Assembly (NCBI RefSeq): GCF_025460765.1
Contig: NZ_JAMWEG010000007.1
Location: 1 to 64,000, forward strand
Direction: 5' to 3'
Length of the DNA stretch: 64,000 nt
Source: Micromonospora sp. MA102
Lineage (GTDB): Bacteria > Actinomycetota > Actinomycetes > Mycobacteriales > Micromonosporaceae
Shown here: piece by piece, positions 10,901 through 21,120 of the stretch
How the letters are laid out: every line of letters starts with the position of its first letter
Numbering within the stretch: position 1 is the first letter of the stretch
The notes under the pieces: model-generated
The model's database searches: none
Told to the model about the DNA's origin: nothing
The model's input: only the letters and a program-made list of their open reading frames with translations
Translations under genes and position numbers: made by a program

Positions 10901-13900
10901 TCCACGGGAACGGACGCCGCCGGCTGGCCCTGCCCGGCTACCCGTTCGAGCGGCAGCGGTACTGGGTGGACGCCGCCCCGCGCACCGGCGCGGTGGCCCT
11001 CTCCGCTGCCGCCGCACCGGAGGCGCCGGCCGCGTCCGAGCCCGTCGACGCCGGGAACCGGCCGGTCCTGAGCACCGCCTACGTGGCGCCGGGCACGCCG
11101 ACGCAGGAGCGCGTGGCGGAGATCTGGTCCGAGCTGCTCGGCATCCGGCCGATCGGGGCGCACGACAACTTCTTCGAGCTGGGCGGGCACTCGCTGCTCG
11201 CCACCCAGGTGGTGGTGCGGCTGCGGTCCCGGCTCGGCGTGACGCTGCCGCTGGAGACGGTCTTCGCGCAGCCGACCGTCGCCGGGATCGCGGCGGCGCT
11301 GCCGGCGACCGTCGACGCACCAGCCGCACCGGCCGCGCCGGCCGTGGTCGAGCCGGCCCCCGCGGCGCCGGCCGAGCCGACCATCCCCCGCGCCGACCCC
11401 GGCGCCGGCCCGGCACCGCTCTCCTCCGGGCAGCACCGGCTCTGGTTCCTCGACCAGGCGTACGCGCAGAACGCCTACACCGTCAGCACGGCGCTGCTGC
11501 TCGACGGCGACCTCGACCTCGACGCGCTGCGCGGGGCGCTGGCCGGCCTGGTCCGGCGGCACGAGTCGCTGCGTACCGTCTTCCCGGTCGGCCCCGACGG
11601 CGACCCGGTCCAGGAGGTACGGCCGGCCGGGCCGGTCGACCTGCCGGTGGTGACCGCGCCCGACGACGCGGACGACGCGGCACCCCGCAGCATCGTGGAG
11701 CCGGCGGTCGCCGACGCGGTGCCCGGATGGGTGCACGCGGCCCTCGCCGCCGACGTCCGGCGCCCGTTCGACCTGGCCGGCGGGCCACTGTTCCGGGCCG
11801 TGCTGCTGCGGGTCGCCGCCGACCGGCACGTGCTCTCGCTGACCATGCACCACAACGTCTCCGACGGCTGGTCGCTCGGCATCATCGCCGGTGAGCTCGC
11901 CACGCTCTACGACGCCGCCCGCGCGGGCCGCCCCGCGCCGCTGCCCGACCTGGCCGTCCAGTACGGCGACTACGCGCGCTGGCAGCGCGGCCGGCTGGCC
12001 GACCCCGACAGCGACGACCTGCGCTGGTGGCGCCGGCAACTCGACGGGGTGGCGAACGTGCTGGAGGTGCCCACCGACCGGCCCCGGCCGCCGGTGCAGA
12101 CCTTCGACGGCGGGGTCAGCACCCGGGTCCTGCCGCCGGACGCCGCCGACGAGCTGCGCCGGTTCAGCCAGGCCCGGGGCGCCACCCTGGCCATGACCGT
12201 GCTGGCCGCGCTGAAGGCCCTGCTCTGGCGCTACACCGGCCAGCGGGACATCTGCGTCGGTACGCCGGTCGCCGGCCGGGTCCGCGCCGAGCTCGAACCG
12301 ATGGTCGGCTTCTTCGTCAACATGCTGCCGCTGCGCACGGTGCTCGACGGTGACTGGACCTTCGCGGAACTGCTCGGCGAGGTGCGGCGCACCGCCCTGG
12401 GCGCGTACGACCACCAGGAGGTGCCGTTCGAGCGGCTCGTGGACCTCGTCGATGCGCCCCGCGACCTCAGCCGGAACCCGCTGTTCCAGGTGATGTTCAA
12501 CCTGCTCAACGTGCCCGAACAGCGGGACCTGGGCACGGCCGGCCTGCGGATGGTGCCGTTCGCCGTCGAGCCAGGCATCGCCCAGCAGGACCTGGCGCTG
12601 TACGCGTACGAGGTGGACGAGGGGCTGCGGTTCCGGCTGGAGTACAACACCGCGCTGTACGACGCCGAGACCGCCGAACGGATGATGGGGCACCTGGAGA
12701 CGCTGCTCGCCGCGGCCGTCGCCGACCCCGGTGTCCGGCTGGCGGACCTGGCCGTGCTCACCCCCGCCGAGCGGGACCGGGTCGCCGCGTGGAACGACAC
12801 CGCCACCGAGCCGGGCTGGGCCGTACCGGGCCGGCCGACCCTGGTCGAGCTGATCGCCCACCAGGTCGCGACGCGGCCCGACCGGCCCGCCGTCACCTTC
12901 GGGTCCACCACGCTCCGCTACGCCGAGCTGAACGCCCGGGCCAACCGGCTCGCGCACCGGCTCCGCCGGGCCGGCGTCGGCCCGGACGTGACGGTGGCCA
13001 TCTGCCTGCACCGCTCGGCCGACCTGCCGGTCACCCTGCTCGGCGTGCTCAAGGCCGGCGGCGCGTACGTCCCGGTGGACCCGGACTACCCGGTCGAGCG
13101 GCAGCGGTACGTGCTGGCCCACAGCGACGCCCGGGTGCTGGTCACCGAGGCGGGCCTGGCCGACCGGTTCGCCGGCTTCGCGGGCGAGGTGGTGTGCGGC
13201 GGCGCGGCGCTGGACGCCGAGCCGGACACCGACCCCGAGCCGTCGGCCGGGCCGGACGACCTCGCGTACGTCATCTACACGTCCGGCTCGACGGGCCGCC
13301 CCAAGGGTGTCCGGGTGAGCCACGCCGCCGTGGTGAACACCCTGGCCACCATGCGTGAACGGCCGGGCCTGACCGCCGACGGCACCATGCTCGCGATGGC
13401 GAGCTTCGCCTTCGACATGTCGGTGCCGGAGCTGTTCCTGCCCCTCGTGGTCGGCGCCCGGATGCTGCTGGTGGGCCGCGACGTCGCCTACGACGCGCCG
13501 CGGCTGGCCGAGCTGCTGCGGGCGGAGCGGGTCACCCTGGCCCAGGGCACGCCGGCGACCTGGCGGCTGCTCGTCGAGTCCGGCTGGACGGGCACCCCCG
13601 GCCTGACCGCCGTGTGCGGCGGCGAGGCGGTGTCCGCGCCGCTGGCCCGGCAGCTCGCCGAGCGGGTGGACGCGTTGTGGAACCTCTACGGCCCGACCGA
13701 GGCCGCCGTCTGGTGCGCCATGGACCGGATCGAGCCGGGCTTCACGCACCTGACCGTCGGCCGGCCGATCGGCAACATGCGCGTCCACGTGCTCGACGCG
13801 CGACTCTCCCCCACCCCGGTGGGCGTGCTCGGTGAGCTGTACCTCGGCGGCGCCGGGCTGGCCCGCGACTACCACGGCGACCCGGCGCTGACCGCGCAGC

Positions 13901-16800
13901 GGTTCGTGCCGGACCCGGGCGGCGGCGGCCGGCTCTACCGCACGGGCGACCTCGGCCGGCGCCTGCCCGACGGCCGCATCGAGTTCGCCGGCCGCAGCGA
14001 CTCGCAGGTGAAGGTGCGCGGGTTCCGCATCGAGCTGGGCGAGATCGAGGCGGTGCTGCGCCGCCACGAGTCGGTCCGCGACACCGCCGTGGTGGTCCGC
14101 GAGGACGGCGCCGAGAAGTCGATCGTGGCGTACCTGACGCTGGCCGGGCCCGGCGGGGACGCCGACCCGGAGCAGGCGGAGGTCACCGCCGACTTCGACG
14201 TCGACCCGGCGCCGTGGCGGGCCTTCGCCCGCACCTACCTGCCGGACTACATGGTGCCGTCGGCGTTCGTGGTGCTCGACCGGATGCCGCTCAACGCCAA
14301 CCGCAAGGTCGACCGGGCCGCGCTGCCCGCACCCCGCCGCGGCGGCGGCGCCGTCGGCGCCACCCCGCCGGACACCCCGCTGCGCAAGGCGCTGGCGCAG
14401 CGGTGGGCGGCGGTGCTCGGGTACGACAGCGTCGGCATCGACGACGACTTCTTCGACCTCGGCGGCGACTCCTTCAAGGCCATCAAGGCCCTGGCCGGCA
14501 GCGACCCGGCGATCAGCGTCCTCGACCTGTTCCGCCACCCCACGATCCGCGGCCTGACCGAGCACCTGGAGGCGACCGGAGGCTCCGTCGGCCGCCTGCT
14601 GCACGAGCTGACCCCGGCGCGGCCGGGCACGCCGACGACGCTGACGCTGGTCTGCGTACCGTTCGGCGGCGGCAGCGCCATCACCTTCCAGCCCCTCGCC
14701 GACGCACTCCCGCCGGGCGTCGCGCTGTACGCGCTGGAACGCCCCGGCCACGATGTGAACCGCCCGGACGAGCCCCTGCTCGACCTGAACGAACTGGTGG
14801 ACGGCTGCGTGGCCGAGGTCGTCGAGGGGATCACCGGCCCGGTGGCCGTGTACGGGCACTGCGTGGGCGGCGCCGAGGCGGTCGAGCTGGCCCGCCGGCT
14901 GGAGGCGGCCGGCGTCGAGGTGACCGGCGTGGTGATCGGCGCCCACTTCCCCGCCCCTCGGCTGCCCGGCCGGCTGTTCGGCTGGCTGCGGCGGTGGTTC
15001 CCGGTGGAGCGCTGGACGTCGAAGCGGCGCACGCTGGAGTCGCTGCGCGCCATGGGCTTCTTCACCGAGGTCTTCGACGAGAACGAGAAGGACTTCGTGA
15101 TGCGCGTGGTCCTGGCCGACTCGGCGCGGGGCGAGGACTACTACACCGACGTCTACGCCGAGGGCCTGCCCCGGAAGCTGTCCGCGCCGCTGGTCAGCGT
15201 CGTGGGCGGCGGCGACCGCGCCACGGAGTTGTACCAGGAGCGGTACCTGGAGTGGGGGTTCTTCGCCGACCGGGTGTCGCTGGAGGTCATCGAGGGCGCC
15301 GGGCACTACTTCGCCAAGCACCAGCCCGCCGAGCTGGCCGACCTCATCCTGGCGCACTGCGCCGCGCCTCCCGCGGAGCCGGCGACCGAGCGCGAGCGCG
15401 AGCCCGCGCCGCCCCGCGAGGAGCCGGCGGCCCCGCGCCGCGCCATGCCCAGCCTGGCGGTGTTCTACCTGATCGCGATCGGGCAGCTCGTCTCGCTCGT
15501 CGGCAGCGGGCTGACCGGCTTCGGCATGAGTCTCTGGGTCTACCAGCGGACCGGTTCGGTGTCGCTGTTCGCCACGGCCACCGTGCTGGCGCTGCTGCCC
15601 GCCGTGGTCCTCTCCCCCGTCGCCGGCGCGCTCGCCGACCGGTGGGACCGAAGACGGATCATGATCCTCGCGGACTGCCTGGCCGCCACCGGCACGGTGA
15701 GTCTCGCGCTGCTGCTCTGGCTGGGGCAGCTCCAGCTCTGGCACGTGTTCACGGCGATCACCGTCACGGCGGTGGCCACCGCCTTCCAGCAACCCGCCTA
15801 CCTGGCGGCCGTCACACAACTGGTGCCCAAGCGGTACTACGGGCGGGCCAACGGCATCGTCTCCCTCGCCACGGCGACCAGCACGGTGCTCGCGCCGCTG
15901 GTCGGTGGCGCGCTGGTGATCGCGGTCGGGCTGCGGGGGATCGTCGTCATCGACCTGCTCACCTTCGCCGTCGCGGTGCTCGTCACCCTGTCGGTCCGCT
16001 TCCCGGACACGCTGTTCGTCAAGCGGGAGGAGCCGTTCCGGCGGGAGGTCCTGGGCGGCTGGCGGTTCATCGTCCGCCGGCACGGCCTGGTCGCCCTGGT
16101 CGTGCTGGTCGCGTCGCTGAACTACTTCTTCGCCATGGTCGAGGTCCTGGTCACCCCGCTGACCCTGTCCTTCGGCGACCCGGCGGTCCTCGGCCGGGTG
16201 CTCGCCGCCAGCGGCGTGGGCATGCTGGTCGGCTCGGTGCTCATGGGCGTGTGGGGCGGCACGGCCCGGCGGACCACCGGCATCCTGGCCAGCGTCGTGC
16301 TGCTGGGCGCCTCGCTGCTCACGGTCGGCCTGCGCCCCAGCCCGCTGTTCCCGGCGGTCGGCCTGTTCGGGATGGGCCTGGCCACGGCGCTCGTGAACAC
16401 GCACTGGCTGGCCATCGTGCAGGCCAAGGTGGGGCTCGAACTCCAGGGCCGGGTGCTGTCCATGGGACAGATGCTGTCCTGGCTGATGGTGCCGGCCGGC
16501 TTCCTGAGCGCCGGCCCGCTCGCCGAGCACGTCTTCGCCCCGATGGTCTCCCCCGGCGGGCCGCTGTCCGGCCTCGTGGGCACCGGACCGGGGCGGGGCA
16601 TGGCCCTCGCGGCGATCGTGGCCGGGCTCTGCGCCCTCGGCCTGGCCGCCGCCGGCATCGCGTACCGGCCGATCCGCGACGTGGAGGACGAGCTGCCCGA
16701 CAACGACCCCGGCACGATCATCCTCGCCGACAAGGACCGGCTCCAGGAGGAGGCCGACCGGCGGCTCGCGCTGCTTCGCAGCGGGGGGTCGCGCCGGTGA
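4972..16800 (+). CDS. NRPS1: hybrid NRPS-PKS megasynthase fused to an MFS exporter (C-A-T-KS-AT-T-C-A-T-TE-MFS)
   Basis: About 3942 residues. ATG 4972 (MKTLITRV) is the most likely start; the nearest purine run, GAGGG, is 15 bases upstream, so the start is not certain. Domains in order: C1 (~18-460) with HHVAVDEWS at 162-170; A1 (~475-990), code read as DLTKVGEVGK (Asn/Asp-like); T1, Ser1060; KS with Cys1301 (TACSTS) and His1437 (HGTGT); AT with Ser1748 (GHSLGEY); T2, Ser2074; C2 with HHNVSDGWS from 2293; A2, code DMPQVGLVWK (closest to Gly codes); T3, Ser3167; thioesterase whose nucleophile position is Cys3297 (GHCVGG); and from ~3492 a complete 12-TM MFS transporter. The PKS module has no KR, DH or ER. 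C1 at the N-terminus implies that it accepts a chain from another protein of the operon. Its stop overlaps the GTG of NRPS2 (GTGA). Domain calls are firm; substrates are by-eye predictions. Confidence 0.93.
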   Translation: MKTLITRVEAGNFLADATPAPASAAQRQMWQLSRLDPGTTTYLVPLAYRLHGPLDVPALSATLDDLVARHAALRTTLAPTADGAPGDDDATVRLAQVVHEARPGLLRVHDLSGLPTWQRDQELRARTHTEAHTPMDLERGPVVRALLLRCAPQEHVLLLTFHHVAVDEWSLGILHDEWERLYAAHRAGRPAHLDPVDTDCRDHAARQRDWLDGPEAAAQLDHWREQLTGAPAVLELPTRGPRPAVPSSAGATLSVPLDLPGETLAALCRRMRVSPYMVMLAALHVLLARWTGQRDIVVGTPVANRRRSDTQRLVGLLLNTVAVRARLDDNPSFETLLGRVRTAALDGLSREELPFGTVLEALRPPRRPGFTPLFQVMFVYGREAAPPRLDDLEVTPVEVPIDTAKFDLTVSVRENADGLRTALEYRTELFDRDAMARLAGHFQTLLRSLLADPGAPVGAATMLTPDEHRQLVGEWNRTATPGEPDELVHLLIERQARETPTAVAVTDGDAALSYQELHARAEALAETLRGRGVGIGSLVGVLLPRAVPFAVAVLAVLRTGAAYVPMDPANPPARLRHLIADAAAPVVLTCAELAHLVPDGTALPVPGPDTPVPATEPARGAGPRRRARRPRQPSADDLAYVIHTSGSTGRPKGVMVTHRGVGNYVRWAAQAYRLRPGDVVPLHSSIGFDLTVTSLLVPLVSGATVRMIGEHLGPEALGEALREQRTPFGLVKITPAQLDLVRHQLRPAELAGRTRCFVIGGENLRADQVAPWRAHAPGTALVNEYGPTETVVGCAAYEVDPTSPDDGSVPIGRPIANTQLYVLDGWQNPVPAGAVGELYVGGTGVARGYLHQPGLTAERFVPDPFSGVPGARLYRTGDLVRLRPDGHLEYRGRTDRQVKLRGYRIECGEVEAAVRRFRPDLDVTVQLRRDDPDDPRLVAYLAGAAEADLADLRAALAADLPSYLVPSAFVRLDALPLTGNGKVDVDALPAPGRPADVPRPRTAPEPVAPEPPASASAPGPVRWDATRVRLERLVVDVWRDVLGVDRVGPRDNFFDLGGHSMRLLAVLERLRDRLGDVVTVTDLFRHSTVDDLAAFLTTATTGTTAPAVAPARTVRPRAGATGDTGQPTGLIAVVGMACRFPGARTVDEYWHNIRTGVESVREFTVEEMLADGADPDRLDDPAYVRAGSWLPGIDEFDAAFFGITPREAQTLDPQHRLLLECAWHALEHAGHDPAGHPGRIGLFAGSGRSSYLLDHLSSHPELAGAIGEHQLSIGNDKDFLLSRVAYKLDLTGPAVTVATACSTSLVAVHLGRQSLLTGESDLVLAGGVSIFPAQRRGYLYHDGGIYSPDGHCRPFSADARGSIESSGVGIVALKRLEDAVADGDTVYAVIRGSAINNDGARRTGYTAPGVAGQVEVVSSALATAGVDPRSVSYVEAHGTGTSLGDPIEVAALTEAFRRGTEERAFCALGSVKANIGHTDAAAGVAGLIKTVMALWSRTLPPTINVSRPNPAIDFAGSPFYLTDSARPWVADGPRRAGVSSFGMGGTNAHVVLEEPPATPVRATAGAAAGPHLLVVSARTGEALDRQARQLRDWLAGRPDVDLADVAANLGRRQSMTHRRFLVAADRADALAALDAPERQFSGVHPGGRRPLVFAFPGHGAQHVAMGAGLHRAEPTYRAVVDECAELVRDDLGLDLRTLLCPAPDGHAEAERLLARPRLVQPALFVSEYALARSLLARGVTPDLMVGHSLGEYVAACLAGVFSLPDALRLVCARGALVERTPAGAMLAVSLPEAAVAELLDDRVSLAAVNAPELCVLSGDPEAVGALRERLTGEGVDCRPLRVARGYHSALLDPVLDEFAEHAGRVTLHEPERPYLSNLTGAPVSPGQVTDPAYWVRHMREPVRFAESAALLAEQDVVLAELGPGHALGGLARLAGLRPGQAVAAMRHPRSDADDLSTLLDAVGRLWLAGAPVDWARFHGNGRRRLALPGYPFERQRYWVDAAPRTGAVALSAAAAPEAPAASEPVDAGNRPVLSTAYVAPGTPTQERVAEIWSELLGIRPIGAHDNFFELGGHSLLATQVVVRLRSRLGVTLPLETVFAQPTVAGIAAALPATVDAPAAPAAPAVVEPAPAAPAEPTIPRADPGAGPAPLSSGQHRLWFLDQAYAQNAYTVSTALLLDGDLDLDALRGALAGLVRRHESLRTVFPVGPDGDPVQEVRPAGPVDLPVVTAPDDADDAAPRSIVEPAVADAVPGWVHAALAADVRRPFDLAGGPLFRAVLLRVAADRHVLSLTMHHNVSDGWSLGIIAGELATLYDAARAGRPAPLPDLAVQYGDYARWQRGRLADPDSDDLRWWRRQLDGVANVLEVPTDRPRPPVQTFDGGVSTRVLPPDAADELRRFSQARGATLAMTVLAALKALLWRYTGQRDICVGTPVAGRVRAELEPMVGFFVNMLPLRTVLDGDWTFAELLGEVRRTALGAYDHQEVPFERLVDLVDAPRDLSRNPLFQVMFNLLNVPEQRDLGTAGLRMVPFAVEPGIAQQDLALYAYEVDEGLRFRLEYNTALYDAETAERMMGHLETLLAAAVADPGVRLADLAVLTPAERDRVAAWNDTATEPGWAVPGRPTLVELIAHQVATRPDRPAVTFGSTTLRYAELNARANRLAHRLRRAGVGPDVTVAICLHRSADLPVTLLGVLKAGGAYVPVDPDYPVERQRYVLAHSDARVLVTEAGLADRFAGFAGEVVCGGAALDAEPDTDPEPSAGPDDLAYVIYTSGSTGRPKGVRVSHAAVVNTLATMRERPGLTADGTMLAMASFAFDMSVPELFLPLVVGARMLLVGRDVAYDAPRLAELLRAERVTLAQGTPATWRLLVESGWTGTPGLTAVCGGEAVSAPLARQLAERVDALWNLYGPTEAAVWCAMDRIEPGFTHLTVGRPIGNMRVHVLDARLSPTPVGVLGELYLGGAGLARDYHGDPALTAQRFVPDPGGGGRLYRTGDLGRRLPDGRIEFAGRSDSQVKVRGFRIELGEIEAVLRRHESVRDTAVVVREDGAEKSIVAYLTLAGPGGDADPEQAEVTADFDVDPAPWRAFARTYLPDYMVPSAFVVLDRMPLNANRKVDRAALPAPRRGGGAVGATPPDTPLRKALAQRWAAVLGYDSVGIDDDFFDLGGDSFKAIKALAGSDPAISVLDLFRHPTIRGLTEHLEATGGSVGRLLHELTPARPGTPTTLTLVCVPFGGGSAITFQPLADALPPGVALYALERPGHDVNRPDEPLLDLNELVDGCVAEVVEGITGPVAVYGHCVGGAEAVELARRLEAAGVEVTGVVIGAHFPAPRLPGRLFGWLRRWFPVERWTSKRRTLESLRAMGFFTEVFDENEKDFVMRVVLADSARGEDYYTDVYAEGLPRKLSAPLVSVVGGGDRATELYQERYLEWGFFADRVSLEVIEGAGHYFAKHQPAELADLILAHCAAPPAEPATEREREPAPPREEPAAPRRAMPSLAVFYLIAIGQLVSLVGSGLTGFGMSLWVYQRTGSVSLFATATVLALLPAVVLSPVAGALADRWDRRRIMILADCLAATGTVSLALLLWLGQLQLWHVFTAITVTAVATAFQQPAYLAAVTQLVPKRYYGRANGIVSLATATSTVLAPLVGGALVIAVGLRGIVVIDLLTFAVAVLVTLSVRFPDTLFVKREEPFRREVLGGWRFIVRRHGLVALVVLVASLNYFFAMVEVLVTPLTLSFGDPAVLGRVLAASGVGMLVGSVLMGVWGGTARRTTGILASVVLLGASLLTVGLRPSPLFPAVGLFGMGLATALVNTHWLAIVQAKVGLELQGRVLSMGQMLSWLMVPAGFLSAGPLAEHVFAPMVSPGGPLSGLVGTGPGRGMALAAIVAGLCALGLAAAGIAYRPIRDVEDELPDNDPGTIILADKDRLQEEADRRLALLRSGGSRR

Positions 16801-19800
16801 GCGCCCCCACCCGACCCGGCCCGACCCGCCGGAGCGCCGGCCGGCGCGCGGCCGGCGGCCCGACCACCGTCGACTGTCTGCACCGGATGGTGGCCGCGCA
16901 GGCCGCCCGCACCCCGGACGCCGAGGCGGTCCGGCACGGCGACCAGGCGCTGTCCTACCGGGATCTGGACGAGGCGGCCAACCGGCTGGCCCGGGTGCTG
17001 CTGCGGCGCGGGGTGAACCGGGAGGACCGGGTCGGCGTCTGCCTGCCGCGCACCCCCGAGCTGGTGGTCGCCCTGCTGGCCGTGCTCAAGGCCGGCGCCG
17101 CCTACGTGCCGCTGGACCCGGCGTACCCGCCGGCCCGGGTGGCGTTCATGACCGCCGACTCCGGGGTGCGGCTGGTGCTTACCCGCGCCGACCTCGCCGG
17201 CCGGTTCCCCGACACGGCGGTCCCGGTCGACCGGCTCGACCCGGTGGCGGACGGCACCGACCCGGTGGTGCCGGCCACGCCGGCGGACCTGGCCTACGTC
17301 ATCTACACCTCCGGCTCGACCGGGCGCCCCAAGGGCGTGGCCATCGAGCACCGTTCCGCCTCGGTGCTCATGCACTGGGTCCGGCAGACCTTCGACGACA
17401 CCGAACTGGGCGGCCTGCTCGCCGCCACCTCGGTCTGCTTCGACCTGTCCGTCTTCGAGATCTTCGGTCCGCTCTGCTGGGGCGGCCGGGTGCTGCTGGT
17501 CGACGACGTGTTGGCGCTCGCCGCCCCCGGCGCGGACCGGCTGCCGGTGACCCTGGTCAACACCGTGCCCTCCGCGATGGGAGAACTGCTCACCGCGTCG
17601 GCCCTGCCGGCGAGCGTGCGCACCGTCTGCCTGGCCGGCGAGCCGCTGACCGCCGCGCTGGCCGCCCGGGTCTGGGCCCGGCCGCACGTCCGCCGCCTCT
17701 GCAACCTCTACGGCCCGTCGGAGGACACCACCTACTCGACCTGGGCGGAGGTGCCACCGGACAGCGGGGACCCGCCGATCGGCCGGCCGCTGCCGCAGAC
17801 CCGCGCCTACGTCCTCGACCCGGACGGCCGGCCGGTCCCGCCGGGCGAGCCGGGCGAGCTGCACCTGGCCGGGGCGGGCCTGGCCCGGGGTTATCTCGAT
17901 CGGCCCGAGGAGACCTCCGCCCGATTCCGGCCCGACCCGTTCCGGCCCGGCGAGCGGATGTACCGCACCGGCGACCGGGTCCGGTTGCGGCCGGACGGGC
18001 AGCTCGCGTACCTGGGCCGGCTCGACGACCAGGTGAAGCTGCGGGGCTACCGGATCGAGCTGGGCGAGGTGGCGGGCCGCCTCGCCGCCCTGCCCGGCGT
18101 ACGCGAGGCGACCGCCGCCGTGCGCCCCGGGCCGAGCGGGGACCCGCTGCTGGTCGGCTACCTGGTGGGCGAGCGGCGCGACGACGTCCGGGCCCGGCTC
18201 GCCGAGGCGCTGCCCGCCCCGCTGGTCCCCAGGACCGTGGTCTGGCTGGACCGGCTGCCCACGCTGCCCAACGGCAAGGTGGATCGCGCGTCCCTCCCCG
18301 CGCCCGTCCTGGGCGGCGGCACCGGAGCGCACGCCACGCTCGACGGCACGGCCGGGACGGTCGCCGGGGTCTGGCGCGAGCTGCTCGGGGTGCCGGTGAC
18401 CGGCGCCGACGCCGACTTCCTCGCCCTCGGCGGCGACTCCCTGCTCGCGGTCCGCTGCGCCACCCGACTGGCCGCCGCCACCGGGCGGCCGGTCCGGCCG
18501 GGTGACCTCTTCGCCCACCCGACCGTGGCCGCGCTGGCCGCCCACCTCGACGGGCTGACCCCCGACCCGGCCCCTGTCCACCTCGACGGGCCGGCTCCCG
18601 ACGCCGAACCGGCCGGTCCCGCCCCGCTCTCCGCCGCGCAGGCCCGACTCTGGTTCCTGCACCGGCTCGACCCGGCCGACACCTCGTACCTGCTGGCGTT
18701 CGCGGTCCGGTTCGCCACGCCGCTGGACCCGGACCGGCTGGCCCGGGCGCTACGCCGCGTTGTGGACCGGCACCCGGCCCTGCGCACGGTCTTCCCGTCC
18801 GGCCCCGACGGGCCGGTGCAGCACGCCGGCGCCGCAGCCGATGGCACGCCGGTCGTCGCGCCGGCCGATCCGGGCACACCGCTCGACGCCCGGCTGCGCC
18901 GGCTCGCCGCCGAGGCCACCCGGGCGCCCATGGACCTGGCCGCCGGCCCGCTGCTCCGCACCCACCTGGTGCCGGACGGCACCGGCCGCGCGCTGGCGCT
19001 GCTGCTGGTCGTGCACCACATCGTCTGCGACGACTGGTCGTTCGGCGTGCTGGTGCGGGACCTCGCACGGGCGTACGACACCGAGGGCGACCCGTCGGCG
19101 GCGCCCGCACCGCCGGCGGCCGGCCCGGCGACGTTCGCCCTGGCCCAGCGGGACTGGCTGGCCGGGCCGGCGGGGCGGCGGGCGGTCACCGAGGTGCTGG
19201 ACGAGCTGCGCGGCGCCCCGGACCTGCTCGACCTGCCCGCCGCCCCACCCCCGCGCGGCTGGACCGCTCCGGCCCGGCCGGGCCCGCCGCCCGGTGACGG
19301 CCGGCCCTCCGGCGCCGCGCTGCGGACCACCGTGGACGCCGCCACCGCCGAAGCGGCACGCGAGCTGGCCCGGGCCGGGCGGGCCAGCCTGCACATGGTC
19401 GGGCTGGCCGCGTTCGCCACCCTGCTCGGGGCCGCCACCGGCCGGCGTGACCTGCTCGTCGGCGTCGCGTTCGCCGGCCGGACCAGCGTGGCCGCCGAGC
19501 AGAGCGTCGGCTGCCACGTCAACACGCTGCCGCTGCGGCTGCGGCCGGCGCCCGACCGCGGCTTCGCCGACCTGCTCGCCGAGACCCGCCGGGTCACCCT
19601 GTTCGCCGCCGCCCACCAGGACGTCCCCTTCGACCTGCTGGTGGAACGGCTGCGGCCCACCCGCCGGCCGCGCCGCAACCCGCTGGTCCAGGTCGCCTTC
19701 GGGGTGCAGAACGCCCCGCCGGCCCGGCACCGCGGCGCGGCCGGCGTCGAGTTCACCGGCATGGAACTCACCCCGGACAGCGCCCGGCTCGACCTGACCC

Positions 19801-19973
19801 TCTGGCTCGACGAGCGGCGGGACGGGCTGGCGGCGCTCTGGACCTACCGCACCGACCTGTTCGACCACGACGGCGTGGTCGCGTGGCACCGCCGGTTCGG
19901 CGCGGTGCTGCGTACCGCCGCCGCCGACCCCCGGCGCAGTCTCGCCGACTGCGCCGACACCGCTGGAGAGTGA
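16797..19973 (+). CDS. NRPS2: A-T-C nonribosomal peptide synthetase
   Basis: About 1058 residues. The GTG start sits in a GTGA overlap with the NRPS1 stop and has GGGGGG about 8 bases upstream. The adenylation domain (~20-480) shows [11 protein letters not shown] and the code DLFNCALTYK, which resembles alanine codes. The carrier domain has Ser548 in GGDSLLA. The C-terminal condensation domain (~600-1055) has HHIVCDDWS with His741 catalytic. With no C domain ahead of A, this looks like a loading module whose terminal C would hand the residue to a carrier on another protein. The most likely partner is NRPS3, whose own N-terminal C domain looks dead. The stop lies three bases before the first oxygenase gene. 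Confidence 0.92.
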   Translation: MSAPTRPGPTRRSAGRRAAGGPTTVDCLHRMVAAQAARTPDAEAVRHGDQALSYRDLDEAANRLARVLLRRGVNREDRVGVCLPRTPELVVALLAVLKAGAAYVPLDPAYPPARVAFMTADSGVRLVLTRADLAGRFPDTAVPVDRLDPVADGTDPVVPATPADLAYVIYTSGSTGRPKGVAIEHRSASVLMHWVRQTFDDTELGGLLAATSVCFDLSVFEIFGPLCWGGRVLLVDDVLALAAPGADRLPVTLVNTVPSAMGELLTASALPASVRTVCLAGEPLTAALAARVWARPHVRRLCNLYGPSEDTTYSTWAEVPPDSGDPPIGRPLPQTRAYVLDPDGRPVPPGEPGELHLAGAGLARGYLDRPEETSARFRPDPFRPGERMYRTGDRVRLRPDGQLAYLGRLDDQVKLRGYRIELGEVAGRLAALPGVREATAAVRPGPSGDPLLVGYLVGERRDDVRARLAEALPAPLVPRTVVWLDRLPTLPNGKVDRASLPAPVLGGGTGAHATLDGTAGTVAGVWRELLGVPVTGADADFLALGGDSLLAVRCATRLAAATGRPVRPGDLFAHPTVAALAAHLDGLTPDPAPVHLDGPAPDAEPAGPAPLSAAQARLWFLHRLDPADTSYLLAFAVRFATPLDPDRLARALRRVVDRHPALRTVFPSGPDGPVQHAGAAADGTPVVAPADPGTPLDARLRRLAAEATRAPMDLAAGPLLRTHLVPDGTGRALALLLVVHHIVCDDWSFGVLVRDLARAYDTEGDPSAAPAPPAAGPATFALAQRDWLAGPAGRRAVTEVLDELRGAPDLLDLPAAPPPRGWTAPARPGPPPGDGRPSGAALRTTVDAATAEAARELARAGRASLHMVGLAAFATLLGAATGRRDLLVGVAFAGRTSVAAEQSVGCHVNTLPLRLRPAPDRGFADLLAETRRVTLFAAAHQDVPFDLLVERLRPTRRPRRNPLVQVAFGVQNAPPARHRGAAGVEFTGMELTPDSARLDLTLWLDERRDGLAALWTYRTDLFDHDGVVAWHRRFGAVLRTAAADPRRSLADCADTAGE

Positions 19974-19976
19974 GAG

Positions 19977-21050
19977 ATGACTGAGCAGAACCGGGTCGCG
20001 CGGACCATCCCCCGCCGCGGCCGCGAGCGGAACCTGGTGGACGTGCGCCCCGACTGGCCCGGCGGGCCGCTGCCGGCGCTGGTGCGCGCCAACGTGCCCG
20101 ACGTCGACCTGACCGGCTGGCTGGCCGGCCACCGCGACGAGGTCGACGAGCTGGCCCGGCGCGCCGGGGCGGTGCTGTTCCGCGGCTTCGCCGTGGCCGG
20201 CGCCGACGACTTCCGCGCCGTCATGGGGGCCCTGTCCGGCGACGTGCTCTCCTACGGCGAACGTTCCTCACCGCGCAGCCAGGTCACCGAGGGGGTGTAC
20301 ACCTCCACCGAGCACCCGGCCGACCAGCCGATCGTGCTGCACAACGAGCAGTCGTACACGGTGAACTGGCCACTGCGGATCGTCTTCCACTGCGAGGTCG
20401 AGCCGGCCGCCGGCGGGCGCACCCCCCTCGCGGACAGCCGCCGGGTGCTGGCCCGCCTCCAGCCGGAGACGGTCGCCGGGTTCGAGCGGCGCGGGGTGCT
20501 CTACCGGCGCAACTACCTGCCCGGCATCAGCCTCTCCTGGCAGACCGCGTTCCAGACCGAACGGCGCGAGGAGGTCGAGGCGTACTGCGCCCGGGCGCTC
20601 ATCGACGTGGAGTGGGTGGGCGACCGGCAGCTGCGGACCCGGCAGGTCCGCCCGGCGGTGCGCCGCCACCCGGTCACCGGGGAGCGGACCTGGTTCAACC
20701 ACGCCCTGTTCTTCCACGTCACCTCGCTGCCCGACGACGTCAGCGCCGGCCTGCGGGCCGCCCTCGGCGAGGAGGACCTGCCCTACCAGACCGCGTACGG
20801 GGACGGCACTCCCATCCCCGACGACGTGCTGGCGGAGCTGCGCGCCGCGTACGCCGCGGAGACCCGCTCCTTCGCCTGGCAGCGCGGTGACGTGCTGCTG
20901 GTGGAGAACATGCTGGCCGCACACGCCCGGGAGCCGTTCACCCCGCCCCGGCGCATCCTCACCGCGATGTCCGACCCGGTCGCCGCGCCCGAGCTGACCG
21001 AGACGCTGCGGGCGGGCGCCGTGGCGACCGCGACGGGAGGCCGGGCGTGA
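19977..21050 (+). CDS. SyrP-like Fe(II)/2-oxoglutarate oxygenase 1
   Basis: About 357 residues, TauD/TfdA superfamily. Metal ligands are visible as H122-N-E124 (LHNEQSY) and a distal H316 (AHAREPF), with the 2-oxoglutarate-binding Arg shortly after. The segment GGRTPLADSR and the paired Phe-rich FFHVTS region match SyrP-like enzymes, which hydroxylate amino acids such as aspartate while tethered to NRPS carrier domains. It starts at ATG three bases after the NRPS2 stop, with GGAGAGTGAG just upstream, and overlaps the next gene by GTGA. Given the Asn/Asp- and Glu-type A domains in this operon, beta-hydroxylation of one of these residues is the likely role. The exact substrate is inferred. Confidence 0.85.
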   Translation: MTEQNRVARTIPRRGRERNLVDVRPDWPGGPLPALVRANVPDVDLTGWLAGHRDEVDELARRAGAVLFRGFAVAGADDFRAVMGALSGDVLSYGERSSPRSQVTEGVYTSTEHPADQPIVLHNEQSYTVNWPLRIVFHCEVEPAAGGRTPLADSRRVLARLQPETVAGFERRGVLYRRNYLPGISLSWQTAFQTERREEVEAYCARALIDVEWVGDRQLRTRQVRPAVRRHPVTGERTWFNHALFFHVTSLPDDVSAGLRAALGEEDLPYQTAYGDGTPIPDDVLAELRAAYAAETRSFAWQRGDVLLVENMLAAHAREPFTPPRRILTAMSDPVAAPELTETLRAGAVATATGGRA

Positions 21051-21120
21051 GCGCGAGGAGTGAGCCGGGCCTGCGAGCCCCGCAGTCGCGAACGAAGGAC
21101 GGCGCAGCGAGCGGGCCGGC
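21047..21120 (+). repeat. Possible dispersed repeat forming the 5' end of oxygenase 2
   Basis: The segment around GCGAGGAGTGAGCC ... CCCCGCAGTCGCGAACG ... GACGGCGCAGCGAGCG reads as an intergenic repeat that I recall being common in Micromonospora genomes, where it often supplies spurious or extended N-termini beginning 'MSARSEPG'. It is present once in this window, so its repetitive nature cannot be shown here. The lack of similarity between this N-terminus and the paralogous oxygenase supports an insertion. Confidence 0.35.

Noticed and set aside
15400..15450. A separate MFS gene starting at ATG 15445 instead of a fusion
   Set aside because: The NRPS frame runs straight through with a Glu/Pro/Arg-rich linker and no stop, and there is no convincing ribosome binding site before the ATG. 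Kept as a fusion, flagged for resequencing.
4915..16530. A 3871-codon open frame on the minus strand opposite NRPS1
   Set aside because: Its composition is rich in Arg, Gly, Val, Gln, His and Asp with no domain motif. It is the usual antisense shadow of a high-GC gene whose third codon positions are nearly all G or C. The plus-strand frame has complete NRPS/PKS motifs.
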